From NCBI GenBank assembly GCA_019689695.1, contig JADGHA010000120.1:1-10349 (forward strand): a stretch of 10,349 nt of DNA, in the 5' to 3' direction. The position numbers were made by a program, and so were the translations under genes. Shown here piece by piece: positions 1-6,572 of the stretch. Below the pieces are notes generated by a model. The model was not told the DNA's origin, did no database searches, and saw nothing but the letters and a program-made list of their open reading frames with translations. Each line of letters starts with the position of its first letter. Position 1 is the first letter of the stretch. Origin of the DNA: Micromonosporaceae bacterium. GTDB lineage: Bacteria; Actinomycetota; Actinomycetes; Mycobacteriales; Micromonosporaceae.

Positions 1-78
1 GCTGGAGCGGGAGAAGCGCCAGGACAGCTCGCGCCGCGGGATCTCGACCGAGCGCTTCACCACCAGGTAGTCCCCCAC
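1..78 (-). CDS. arfB: ArfB-like alternative ribosome-rescue factor (RF-1 domain peptidyl-tRNA hydrolase), N-terminal fragment
   Basis: Only the first 26 codons are in the window; the rest lies to the left of position 1. The translation contains IPRRELSWRFSRSS. This matches the pattern I know from the start of the RF-1 domain in ArfB/YaeJ proteins, where an 'IP..EL..RFSRSS' stretch directly precedes the catalytic GGQ loop (GPGGQ would come next, outside the window). ArfB enters stalled ribosomes lacking a stop codon and hydrolyses the peptidyl-tRNA. The GTG at 78 gives the usual number of residues before the motif, and a stop codon (TAG) lies just upstream in frame. A second GTG at 63 has a better-spaced GGGGGA Shine-Dalgarno at 71-76 and is a possible alternative start. 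The insertion-sequence end lies 16 bases upstream, so the native promoter has probably been displaced. The family assignment rests on one short motif. Confidence 0.6.
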   Translation of the reverse strand, partial: MGDYLVVKRSVEIPRRELSWRFSRSS

Positions 79-94
79 GACCCCAACCTATCCA

Positions 95-113
95 CTAAGC
101 CTGAATCCGTGGA
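95..113. repeat. IS terminal inverted repeat, transposase-distal end
   Basis: CTAAGCCTGAATCCGTGGA matches the inverse of 1770-1788 at 17 of 19 positions (the two mismatches are at positions 9-10 of the repeat). It marks the end of the insertion sequence next to the arfB-like gene. Confidence 0.8.
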
Positions 114-266
114 CGGGATTGTGTATTGGTCGGGCGGCCTCGTCCTGATGATCTTGCCTTGGTGAGGGTGTGACGGGTCTGCTGGCCTTGGTCCAGCCTG
201 CTCCGGGTGCTGCTCGTGGTTCTGTCGGGACGTGTGTCATGTGGTGCGCGCGGTTGGGACTGCCGG

Positions 267-1652
267 TTAGGTGGCGAAGACGGCCTTCCAGAAGGTGAGC
301 CAGGCGTCGGCTCGGGGCCAGTGGGTGGGTAGGTGTAGCACGGGCCGGCGCTGAGGTCGGGCGAGGCGGGCTGGGATGTTGACCAGGTGCTCGCGCAGCG
401 TGGCGCCGCGGGCGACGGCGTAGCGGGTGGTGCCGGTCAGGGTGCCGGCGGCGCGTAGCAGGTTGTGGCAGAGCGCGGCGAGTAGGCACCAGGCTGCGTT
501 GGCGGCGAACCAGCCGGAGGGTTGGTGGGCCCAGGGGCCGTCGATGAGGTCGGACCAGACGGTCTCGCAGATGGCGTGACGTCGGTGGGTGATGTCGGCT
601 TGGTCGACGGGTTCGGGGTTGTTGGTGAAGAACGGGTGGTAACGCCAGATCGGGAACAGCGGGTCCTGGGTGTTGGCGTCGAGCACGCGGCGCACGACCA
701 ACCAGCCGGTGGTCTCGTACCGGGTGGCGGCGAACGCGGTGAACTCCACTTCGGATACCTGGGCGTCGGAGATGAGTTCACCGGTGTCCGGGTCGACGAC
801 GGCGCCGGGGTAGTGCACCGGGATGAACGCCTCGTCTGGGATGCTGGCGATCGCCGCGTCAACGGCCGGGTTACGGGCGATCGCGAACGAGAACCGCGCT
901 CCCGCTTTGGCCACCGCGGTAACGGTCTTCCCGGCGCAGTAGGCCGAGTCGCCTCGCACCAGGATGTTCTCGGCCCTGGCGCCGGCCTCGATCGCGGTGT
1001 TGATCGCTTCGGTGACCATGCTCGCCGCGCCTCTGGCGGAACCGGCCTTGCCGGCCCGCAGCCGCACACCGGCCAGCACCGGCGCCGCCGCGTCGGTGCT
1101 GATGGTCACTGCCAGCGGCGAGAGCCCTCGCCGCAGGATGGACTTGCCCTGGATCTTCGTGTGGCCGAACGACGCACCCTGCTTGGCCTTGCCGTACACC
1201 GGACGCAGCAGCGAGTCAATGTCGATGTATGCCCGGTCGCTGATACCGGCCAGCAGCGGTGTGCGTGCGGCCAACGCGACAAGGGACCGGCGCAGCACCG
1301 CTGCGAGCTGGCGGACGTGGCCGTGGGTGAACTCGCGCAGGAAGATCCCCAACGTGGCGCAGGCGTACACGCCGTCGAAGAGTTTGTTCATCCCGCCCGA
1401 GCGGATCACGTCCAGGTCGTCGATGCTGTCCGCCCCGGCGGCCATCCCAGCGATGATCGCCATCAGCTTCGGCGTCGGGTTGGCCGCCCCAGACTTCACC
1501 CGCTCACTGGTGAACCGCACATGCTCGTCCAGCAGCCGCGGCAGTCCCGTCTGCGCGGCAAGCTCCAGCAGCGGAACCAGACCCGCATACGACACCAGAT
1601 TTTCGTCATCGAACACCGCGCTGCCACTGCGCCAGGCATGAGATGCTTGCAC
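267..1652 (-). CDS. IS1380-family DDE transposase
   Basis: This 461-residue protein should catalyse excision and insertion of the surrounding element. It has the hallmarks of actinobacterial IS1380 transposases: VFDDENLVSYAGLVPLLELA near the N-terminus, an AGMAAGADSIDDLDVIRSGG block around residues 68-87, and HRRHAICETVWSDL followed by SGWFAANAAWCLLAALCHNLLR around 357-400. Probable catalytic residues are D144 or D146 (YIDIDSL), D235 (RGDSAYC) and E363 (ICETV). No frameshift or internal stop is visible, so the gene looks intact. I chose the GTG at 1652 because GGAAGG (1663-1668 on the minus strand) is suitably spaced before it, family similarity begins right after it, and a putative promoter lies between it and the next upstream start. 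The open frame runs on to a GTG at 1715, which would add 21 residues (482 in all) that do not look like the family. Confidence 0.9.
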   Translation of the reverse strand: MQASHAWRSGSAVFDDENLVSYAGLVPLLELAAQTGLPRLLDEHVRFTSERVKSGAANPTPKLMAIIAGMAAGADSIDDLDVIRSGGMNKLFDGVYACATLGIFLREFTHGHVRQLAAVLRRSLVALAARTPLLAGISDRAYIDIDSLLRPVYGKAKQGASFGHTKIQGKSILRRGLSPLAVTISTDAAAPVLAGVRLRAGKAGSARGAASMVTEAINTAIEAGARAENILVRGDSAYCAGKTVTAVAKAGARFSFAIARNPAVDAAIASIPDEAFIPVHYPGAVVDPDTGELISDAQVSEVEFTAFAATRYETTGWLVVRRVLDANTQDPLFPIWRYHPFFTNNPEPVDQADITHRRHAICETVWSDLIDGPWAHQPSGWFAANAAWCLLAALCHNLLRAAGTLTGTTRYAVARGATLREHLVNIPARLARPQRRPVLHLPTHWPRADAWLTFWKAVFAT

Positions 1653-1653
1653 C

Positions 1654-1726
1654 GAGAGTGCCCTTCCGAGCCGGTCCGATCTGGGTCCTAGACAAACCCG
1701 ATTATCCCAGCTCACGGGGCACTCTC
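1654..1726. repeat. Inverted repeat spanning the transposase leader, able to mask its ribosome binding site
   Basis: GAGAGTGCCC at 1654-1663 and GGGCACTCTC at 1717-1726 are perfectly complementary (10 bp). Just outside them, AGATGC (1641-1646) and GCATCT (1730-1735) add 6 bp. In a minus-strand transcript the inner arm lies between the GGAAGG Shine-Dalgarno and the GTG start of the transposase and touches both. A transcript entering from outside the IS carries both arms and can fold; a transcript starting at the -10 element at 1701-1709 would lack the upstream arm. The layout resembles the read-through protection known for IS10 and IS50. Confidence 0.6.
1701..1709 (-). promoter_or_regulatory. 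Putative extended -10 promoter of the transposase
   Basis: On the minus strand this reads TGGGATAAT, an extended -10 element (TGn before a hexamer one base from TATAAT). No convincing -35 hexamer lies at the expected distance. Transcription would begin near 1694, giving a leader of about 40 bases before the GTG at 1652 and excluding the upstream GTG at 1715. This is a motif match only. Confidence 0.4.
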
Positions 1727-1769
1727 ATCGCATCTACACACCCACTCCCACCACCATCGGCGATTCCGA

Positions 1770-1788
1770 TCCACGGATCGAGGCTTAG
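1770..1788. repeat. IS terminal inverted repeat, transposase-proximal end
   Basis: TCCACGGATCGAGGCTTAG is the inverse of 95-113 at 17 of 19 positions. Only 15 bases separate it from the first CRISPR repeat. Confidence 0.8.
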
Positions 1789-1803
1789 GACGGTGAATTA
1801 CGT

Positions 1804-2063
1804 GTCGTCCCGCCTGTAGAAGGCGGGCTCCGTTGCGGCGGCAGATTCTCGCCCGACACGCCGGCCGTTTCCGACCAGCGTCGTCCCGCCTGTAGAAGGC
1901 GGGCTCCGTTGCGGCCCGGACAGGTACTCGTCGGCGGTCTGCCACTGCCCACGTCGTCCCGCCTGTAGAAGGCGGGCTCCGTTGCGGCGGGTAGTCGCAC
2001 AGCCCGGCGACGGTCCACACCCGGGAGTCGTCTCATCTGTAGGAAGGCGGGCTCCGTTGCGGC
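1804..2063. CRISPR. Short CRISPR array: four repeats, three spacers, no adjacent cas genes
   Basis: Three identical 36-bp repeats lie at 1804-1839, 1880-1915 and 1953-1988. A fourth, degenerate 37-bp copy lies at 2027-2063. Spacers are 1840-1879 (40 bp), 1916-1952 (37 bp) and 1989-2026 (38 bp), and are unrelated to one another. Each perfect repeat begins GTCGT, contains a 7-bp stem (CCCGCCT, loop GTAGA, AGGCGGG) and ends CTCCGTTGCGGC. The fourth repeat has TCAT in place of CCGC after GTCGTC plus one inserted G, which destroys the stem. A degenerate last repeat usually marks the leader-distal end, so the leader would be on the left, where the insertion sequence now ends 15 bases away. On that reading the crRNA is made from the plus strand with GTTGCGGC as the repeat-derived handle, but orientation is uncertain. 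I cannot assign a subtype from the repeat alone. Confidence 0.85.
2027..2063. repeat. Degenerate terminal CRISPR repeat
   Basis: The 3' part (AAGGCGGGCTCCGTTGCGGC) matches the other repeats exactly, while the 5' part differs by three substitutions and a one-base insertion. It ends 16 bases from the MFS gene stop codon, leaving no room for a leader on that side. Confidence 0.8.
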
Positions 2064-2079
2064 CTGGCATATGCCTTGC

Positions 2080-3285
2080 TCAGCCGGGCTGGACGGTGGC
2101 TGGCTGCGGGGCGCGGACCCGGCCGGCGATCGGCCACCACACCGCCAGCTGGAGCAAGGCCAGCGTGACCGTGAAGGGCAGTAGCGTCCAGACGCCCGCG
2201 CTCTGCCCGATCGCACCGGCCAGCCACGGCAGCGCCGCGTCGCCAATCACGGATCCGGCGTTCATGACGCCGATGGCCGTGGGCACCAGCCGGGCGGTGA
2301 CCAGCCGTGGGACCACCGCCATCGCGGTCGGGAAGACCGGCCCGAGGAAGAAGCCGAGCAGCACCAGGCCGGCGCTCGCCGCCGCGGCGCCCGGCAGCAG
2401 CCAGGTCAGCGTGGCGGCGGCGGTGACGCCGGCCAGGCAGGTGAACATCAGCCCGGCCGTGGTCGCGCCGACCCGGCCGGCGACCGGGCTGATGAGGAAC
2501 CGGCCCAGGGTCAGCCCCAGCCAGTAGCCGCTGACCGAGTACCCGGCGAGCAGCTCGCTCTGCCCGCGCGCCTCCACCAGGTAGCTGAATGCCCAGTTGC
2601 CCATGCTCAGCTCGAGTCCTACGTAGACGGCCAGCAGCGCCGCGCCGAGCAGGACCACCGGCTGGCGTACCGTGGCCGCCAGGAGGCCGCCCGAGGCAGT
2701 ACCGGACGCCGCCGGCTCGGCCGCCATGGGATCCGCCGCTCGTCGGGGGTAGACGACCAGGAAGCCGGCGACCAGCGGTGCGCTGGCCACCGCCAGAACC
2801 AGCCAGACCACCGGCCAAGGGGCGAAGCCGACGATCCAGGCGGCGAGCACCGGACCCAGCAGCGCCCCGACGCCGAAGAAGGCATGCAGGCGGTTGAGCA
2901 GCGTCGTGGCGCCGGACAGCGCCGCGAGGTAGGCGTTGAGGGCCGACTCGAGCAGGCCCGTGGCGTAGCCGGTCGCCGCCTGCAGGACGATGTACGCGAC
3001 CAGCGGCGGGTGGGTGGCCGCGTACAGGGCGCTCAGCAGGTAGCCGGTTGCGCCGACGAATAGCGCGATCCGGGTGCCGTACCGGGATATGAGCGATCCG
3101 CAGCTGGCGCCGCCGAGCACGAACCCCGCGGACCCGGTGACGAAGGTGAGCCCGATCGTGGCCCGGTCCACGCCGTAGTCGCTGATCTGGGCAACCAGCA
3201 GGACGCCGCTGACGCCCGCGTTCACGCCGACGAGCACGAACGCGGCGTAGGCCAGCAGGACCGGTCGGTCTGCGTACCAGCGCAT
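2080..3285 (-). CDS. MFS transporter, fucose-permease-like (FHS type)
   Basis: A 401-residue polytopic membrane protein with about twelve hydrophobic segments. A polar central loop near residues 179-207 (YPRRAADPMAAEPAASGTAS) separates the two six-helix halves typical of the major facilitator superfamily. The stretch LLESALNAYLAAL followed by NRLHAFFGVGALLGP (about residues 111-145) resembles the fucose permease / FHS branch and YbjJ-like transporters. In the second half, GRFLISPVAGRVG and GPVFPTAMAVVPRL sit where the family has conserved loops. It probably moves a small solute, perhaps a sugar or drug-like molecule, by proton coupling; the substrate cannot be read from the sequence. I prefer the ATG at 3285 because a G6 run (3293-3298) sits 7 bases before it; the ATG at 3291 is only one base from that run. 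It is transcribed divergently from the ABC operon and ends just before the CRISPR array. Confidence 0.85.
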   Translation of the reverse strand: MRWYADRPVLLAYAAFVLVGVNAGVSGVLLVAQISDYGVDRATIGLTFVTGSAGFVLGGASCGSLISRYGTRIALFVGATGYLLSALYAATHPPLVAYIVLQAATGYATGLLESALNAYLAALSGATTLLNRLHAFFGVGALLGPVLAAWIVGFAPWPVVWLVLAVASAPLVAGFLVVYPRRAADPMAAEPAASGTASGGLLAATVRQPVVLLGAALLAVYVGLELSMGNWAFSYLVEARGQSELLAGYSVSGYWLGLTLGRFLISPVAGRVGATTAGLMFTCLAGVTAAATLTWLLPGAAAASAGLVLLGFFLGPVFPTAMAVVPRLVTARLVPTAIGVMNAGSVIGDAALPWLAGAIGQSAGVWTLLPFTVTLALLQLAVWWPIAGRVRAPQPATVQPG

Positions 3286-3626
3286 CGCCATACCCCCCGT
3301 CGCGGACGTCCGCCCGGTGCCGGTCGCCGGCGACGCTGCCGGAGATGCCGGGCCATTGGCCAGTGGCCTTCACGCTATCGGAGCGTTCGCGCGGTGATCG
3401 AGGGCTGAAGTCCGTTATGCCATCGGCCTTCCGGATGGATCGGTGCCCGCAACTTTCGTACTGGCAACGAAAATTGCGTTGCCCGCTCTATGCGTCGTCG
3501 CCAGGCGGCGTGACGGAGGCGGTAGCGGTCCACTATGGAAGCCCGGTCGCCAAGGACAGGTCGCGGGGCCGGGTTCGATCTCCTGGGCCATTGCGGGGTA
3601 GCGCGGCAGGCAAAGGGGGCCCTAGC
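3286..3626. promoter_or_regulatory. Divergent intergenic region between the MFS gene and the ABC operon
   Basis: About 340 bases with no convincing gene. It should contain the promoters for both directions. I could not identify a clear -35/-10 pair. Visible structure: an imperfect 18-bp palindrome at 3351-3368 (GGCCATTGGCCAGTGGCC, two mismatched pairs), and overlapping inverted repeats in the most AT-rich part, TTTCGT/ACGAAA at 3454-3472 and GGCAACG/CGTTGCC at 3463-3483. These are candidate operators or hairpins. A ribosome binding site (GGGGG, 3615-3619) for the ABC operon lies at the right edge. Confidence 0.5.
3463..3483. repeat. Perfect 7-bp inverted repeat, candidate operator or hairpin
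   Basis: GGCAACG and CGTTGCC flank a 7-base AT-rich centre (AAAATTG). A second inverted repeat, TTTCGT (3454-3459) with ACGAAA (3467-3472), overlaps its left arm, so the two would compete if they were RNA structures. The location, in the middle of a divergent promoter region, suits a dyad bound by a dimeric regulator. No regulator gene is adjacent in the window. Confidence 0.4.
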
Positions 3627-6572
3627 GTGTCGGGGGTGCGAGGACTGGTGTTCGGCGCCCTCCGGGCGCGCCCGGGTCAGAGCACCATCCTGTTCCTGCT
3701 CGCCACTCTCGCCCTCGCCGCCGCAACGGCCGCCCCGATGTATGCCGCGGCGGCCGGCCGAACGGTACGCCTGCACGAGCTGCGCGCCGCCACCGGGGCC
3801 GACCGGGCCATCTCCGCCTGGGGCCCGTTGCCGGCCGCGGCGCTCGACCGCGTCGACTCGATACGGCGGCAGATGGGCGACGCGGCACGGGGCAGCGGAC
3901 TGACCGAGATCGCCGGCCTCGACCTGCGCGGGCAGCTGTTGCCGGCGGCGGCGTCGGTCACCCTCGCCGCGCGCGACGGTGTGTGCGACCACCTCGTGGT
4001 CACCGGCCGCTGCCCACAGGCGGCCGGAGAGGCGGTGGTGGCCCCCGCCGTGGCAAGGGCGCTCAAGATGGGCGACCAGCTCCGCGTGGGGGCCACCGGT
4101 CTGGACGCGCCGCTGTCGCTGCGGGTCGTGGGGACCTACCGGTTCAAGGACGCGGCCGAGGCGTACTGGGCGGGCTGGCCCGGCGTCGCCGACGCGTCGG
4201 ACCGTGTCGACGCCCCGATCTTCGTGACCGCGCAGACGCTGCTCGACGCCCGGCCGCAGTCGGTGGACGCCCGGTTCGACCTGGTCGCGCTGGACGCGGC
4301 GGCGCTCGCGGCCGATCCTGAGCCGGTGGAGGCGGTGGCGGCGGCGGTGCGCCAGGCCGCGCCGGCCAGCTTCACCGTCACCACCTTGCTGTCCAGGTTG
4401 GTCTCGCGGATCCACGACAGTGAGCAGGCGCTGACCGCCGGGGTCGTGGTCGGGGCCGGGCAGCTCATCCTCATCTGCGCGTTCGTCCTGCTGCTGGCCG
4501 TCGGGCAGGCGGCGGTCGAGCGCCGGCCGCAGACCGCGCTGGCCGCGCTGCGCGGTGCGCCGGCCCGGCACCGGTTCCTGCTCGCGGTCGGGCCGAACGC
4601 CGTGCTGATCGTCGCCGGCGGGCTGGTCGGGTTCGCCGCCGGCTGGCTCGCGGTGGCCGCAGCCGCCCGGTTCGGCTTCGACGACCGGGCTGCTGTCCGG
4701 CCGGACCCGCTGGCGTACGCCGTGGCCGGCGGCACGCTGCTGCTCGTGCTGGCGGCGGGTGTGGTCGCCGAGCGCGGTGGTCAGCTGGGGGCGCGCGCGG
4801 GCGGTGTGCTGGAGGCGCTGCGGCAGACCCCGCCGCGGCGGCGCGACTGGCGCGGCGACATGGTCGACCTGGTCGTGGTCGTGCTCGCCGTGGCGGCGGT
4901 GTATCAGCTGTCCAGCGGCGCGACCGGCGGCGGGGTGCCCGCGCTGGCACCGATGCTGGTGGCCCTGGCCTGTGGCCTGGTCGCCGGGCGCCTGGTGCTG
5001 CCGGTCGCGGTGGTGGTCGGCGCCGCCCAGCTGCGCCGTGGCCGGCTGGCCGGCGGGCTGGCCGCCCTGCAGCTCGCCCGCCGGCCGACCGCGCACCGGC
5101 TGCTCGCCCTGGTCACCGTCGCGGTCGCCCTGTTCGGCCAGGCAGTGTCCGGTTTGGACACCGTGGGCCGGGCCGCGCAGGCGCGGGCGCGGCTGGAGCT
5201 GGGCGCGGAACGGGTGCTGGACGTGCAAGCGGCATCGCCCGCGACCCTGCTGGCGATGGTCCACTCCGTCGACCCCGACGGCCGGTGGGCGATGGCCGCC
5301 GTGCGCCAGCAGATCGGCGATCAGACCGCGGTCGCGGTGGAGGCCGACCGGCTCGCCACCGTGGCGTACTGGCCGCAGGACGCGCCTGCGGTGTCCGAGG
5401 TGGCCGCGGCGCTGCGGCCGCCCACCAACCCGACGATCACCGTGACCGGCCGGGAGCTGCTGCTGGACGCGACCGGGCCGCAGACCCGCACGGCGGTACG
5501 CCTGGTCCGCGCGGACGGCACCTCGTTCGACGCGGTCTTCACCGACGGCCGGGCTCAGACGCCCGGGTGCGTCCCGGCCGGGTGCCGGCTGGCCTGGTTC
5601 AGCTTCCCCGCCTCGGCGGAGGGCATGCAGCTGCGGCAGCTGAGCCAGACCGGCCCGGACCGGGTGATCATCGACGGCGCGTCGTTCGCCTCGGCCGGGC
5701 GCTGGCGCCCCGGCTTCAACACCGGCCCTGGCGAGGTGACCGTACTGCACGGGCCGGACTGGCTGGGCGCCCGCTACCAGCCCGCCGACCCGAGGAACAT
5801 TGCGAGCGAGATCCGCGTCCTCGCGGCTGACGCCCCGGTCCCGATGCCGCTGGTCGCCGCGGGGCCGCCCAGCCTGGCGCAGACCGGCCAGGTGCGGCAG
5901 GTCGCCGGCCTGTCCGCCGGGCTGCGGTCGGTGGACGTGGTCGGGGTCGCCCGCGGGCTGCCCGGTGTCGGCGACGCCGGGTACCTGGTGGACAACGACT
6001 ACGCCAGCCGGCTGTCCAGCGAGCCGCCGGAGGGATCGGTCAGGTACCAGGTGTGGCTGGCCCGCGGCGCGCCACAGTCCATAGTGGACCGAATTCGGGG
6101 CCGGGTGACCGTGGTCGGCGAGCAGACGGTGGCGCAGCGCCGGGCGCAGCTGCTGGATCGCGGATCCGGCCAGGCGGTGCGGCTGAACCTGATCGCCGGC
6201 CTGCTCGGCCTGGCGCTCGCCGCCGCGGCGATCGCCGTGGTCGCCGCGCTGGAACGGGGCCGGCGGGTGGCCGAGCTGCGGGCACTGCGCGTGCAGGGCC
6301 TGCCGCCCGGGGCCGCGGCGGCGTGCGGGCGGCTCACCTACGCCGGGCTGGTCGGCGGGGGCTTGCTGGCGGGCGTCGCCGCGGCGGCGGCGAGCTGGGC
6401 AGCCGTGCGCAAGGTGGTGCCGGCGTTCGTCGACGGATGGACGGCGACCAGCGTGCCGCACGCACCGCGCCCGGCCGTCGCCGGCCTGGCGCTGCTGCTG
6501 GCCGCGGCCGCCCTGCTCGGCGCCGGCGCGCTCGCCGCGCGGGCGATCGGGAAAGGAACGGGACCCGCGTGA
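3627..6572 (+). CDS. Large FtsX/MacB-like ABC transporter permease (first of two paralogues)
   Basis: A 981-residue membrane subunit. Likely membrane segments are near residues 19-43, 272-296, 320-348, 361-381, 412-428, 437-463, 490-511, 853-875, 903-925 and 949-973. Two long extracytoplasmic domains (about 44-270 and 512-850) separate an N-terminal helix, a central bundle and a C-terminal three-helix bundle; this is the duplicated FtsX-like layout of MacB/LolC-type permeases. Conserved features shared with the next gene include GVC-HLV-GRCP (C120, C129), VGTYRFKDA near 168, AERVLDVQAAS near 527 and the C-x4-C pair C648/C653, suggesting extracellular disulphides. The motif ERGRRVAELRALRVQGLP at 875-892 is the cytoplasmic loop expected to touch the ATPase. 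The GTG at 3627 has GGGGG 7 bases upstream and begins where a permease should; the open frame continues upstream but without family-like sequence. It overlaps the next gene by 4 bp (GTGA). Its substrate is unknown. Confidence 0.88.
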   Translation: MSGVRGLVFGALRARPGQSTILFLLATLALAAATAAPMYAAAAGRTVRLHELRAATGADRAISAWGPLPAAALDRVDSIRRQMGDAARGSGLTEIAGLDLRGQLLPAAASVTLAARDGVCDHLVVTGRCPQAAGEAVVAPAVARALKMGDQLRVGATGLDAPLSLRVVGTYRFKDAAEAYWAGWPGVADASDRVDAPIFVTAQTLLDARPQSVDARFDLVALDAAALAADPEPVEAVAAAVRQAAPASFTVTTLLSRLVSRIHDSEQALTAGVVVGAGQLILICAFVLLLAVGQAAVERRPQTALAALRGAPARHRFLLAVGPNAVLIVAGGLVGFAAGWLAVAAAARFGFDDRAAVRPDPLAYAVAGGTLLLVLAAGVVAERGGQLGARAGGVLEALRQTPPRRRDWRGDMVDLVVVVLAVAAVYQLSSGATGGGVPALAPMLVALACGLVAGRLVLPVAVVVGAAQLRRGRLAGGLAALQLARRPTAHRLLALVTVAVALFGQAVSGLDTVGRAAQARARLELGAERVLDVQAASPATLLAMVHSVDPDGRWAMAAVRQQIGDQTAVAVEADRLATVAYWPQDAPAVSEVAAALRPPTNPTITVTGRELLLDATGPQTRTAVRLVRADGTSFDAVFTDGRAQTPGCVPAGCRLAWFSFPASAEGMQLRQLSQTGPDRVIIDGASFASAGRWRPGFNTGPGEVTVLHGPDWLGARYQPADPRNIASEIRVLAADAPVPMPLVAAGPPSLAQTGQVRQVAGLSAGLRSVDVVGVARGLPGVGDAGYLVDNDYASRLSSEPPEGSVRYQVWLARGAPQSIVDRIRGRVTVVGEQTVAQRRAQLLDRGSGQAVRLNLIAGLLGLALAAAAIAVVAALERGRRVAELRALRVQGLPPGAAAACGRLTYAGLVGGGLLAGVAAAAASWAAVRKVVPAFVDGWTATSVPHAPRPAVAGLALLLAAAALLGAGALAARAIGKGTGPA

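Larger units (their letters stand above)
95..1788 (-). mobile_element. IS1380-family insertion sequence, about 1.69 kb
   Basis: The ends carry terminal inverted repeats: 95-113 reads CTAAGCCTGAATCCGTGGA and 1770-1788, read on the other strand, gives CTAAGCCTCGATCCGTGGA (17 of 19 identical). Between them is a single minus-strand transposase of the IS1380 type, and the ~1.7 kb length fits that family. About 170 bases of non-coding DNA lie between the left repeat and the transposase stop. I see no 4-5 bp direct repeat next to the two ends (TCCA before 95 against GACG after 1788), although IS1380 elements normally duplicate their target. The exact outer ends could be off by a few bases, but shifting them by two or three bases does not reveal a duplication either. 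Confidence 0.85.

Noticed and set aside
2..70. Plus-strand frame ending at a TAG at 68-70, which could be the tail of a gene entering from the left
   Set aside because: The reverse strand reads IPRRELSWRFSRSS, a recognisable RF-1/ArfB signature, whereas the plus-strand peptide is featureless.
522..1691. Plus-strand open frame (389 codons) opposite the transposase
   Set aside because: It is an antisense shadow; the minus strand encodes the recognisable IS1380 transposase with its catalytic residues.
1804..2063. Reading the repeated hairpins as tandem transcription terminators of the MFS gene
   Set aside because: Regular 36-bp identical repeats separated by unrelated 37-40 bp spacers, with a degenerate terminal copy, are the pattern of a CRISPR array. 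No T-runs follow the stems.
1712..2246. Minus-strand open frames running across the CRISPR array, with repeated proline/arginine-rich peptide units
   Set aside because: They exist because the repeats and spacers happen to lack stops. The repeated peptide is just the translated CRISPR repeat, in a different frame in each copy.
3565..3592. GGTTCGATC stretch resembling a tRNA T-loop, possible tRNA or attachment-site remnant
   Set aside because: The flanking bases do not form a 5-bp T-stem, and no acceptor or anticodon arm can be drawn around it.
3345..3626. Upstream in-frame extension of the first permease to an ATG at 3345
   Set aside because: The extra 94 codons have no family-like sequence, while the GTG at 3627 has a well-spaced GGGGG and leads straight into a typical permease N-terminus.
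6078..6089. A 12-base stretch whose reverse complement occurs at 3528-3539 in the intergenic region
   Set aside because: A 12-base match in either orientation is expected by chance in 10 kb, and the copy at 6078 is ordinary coding sequence.
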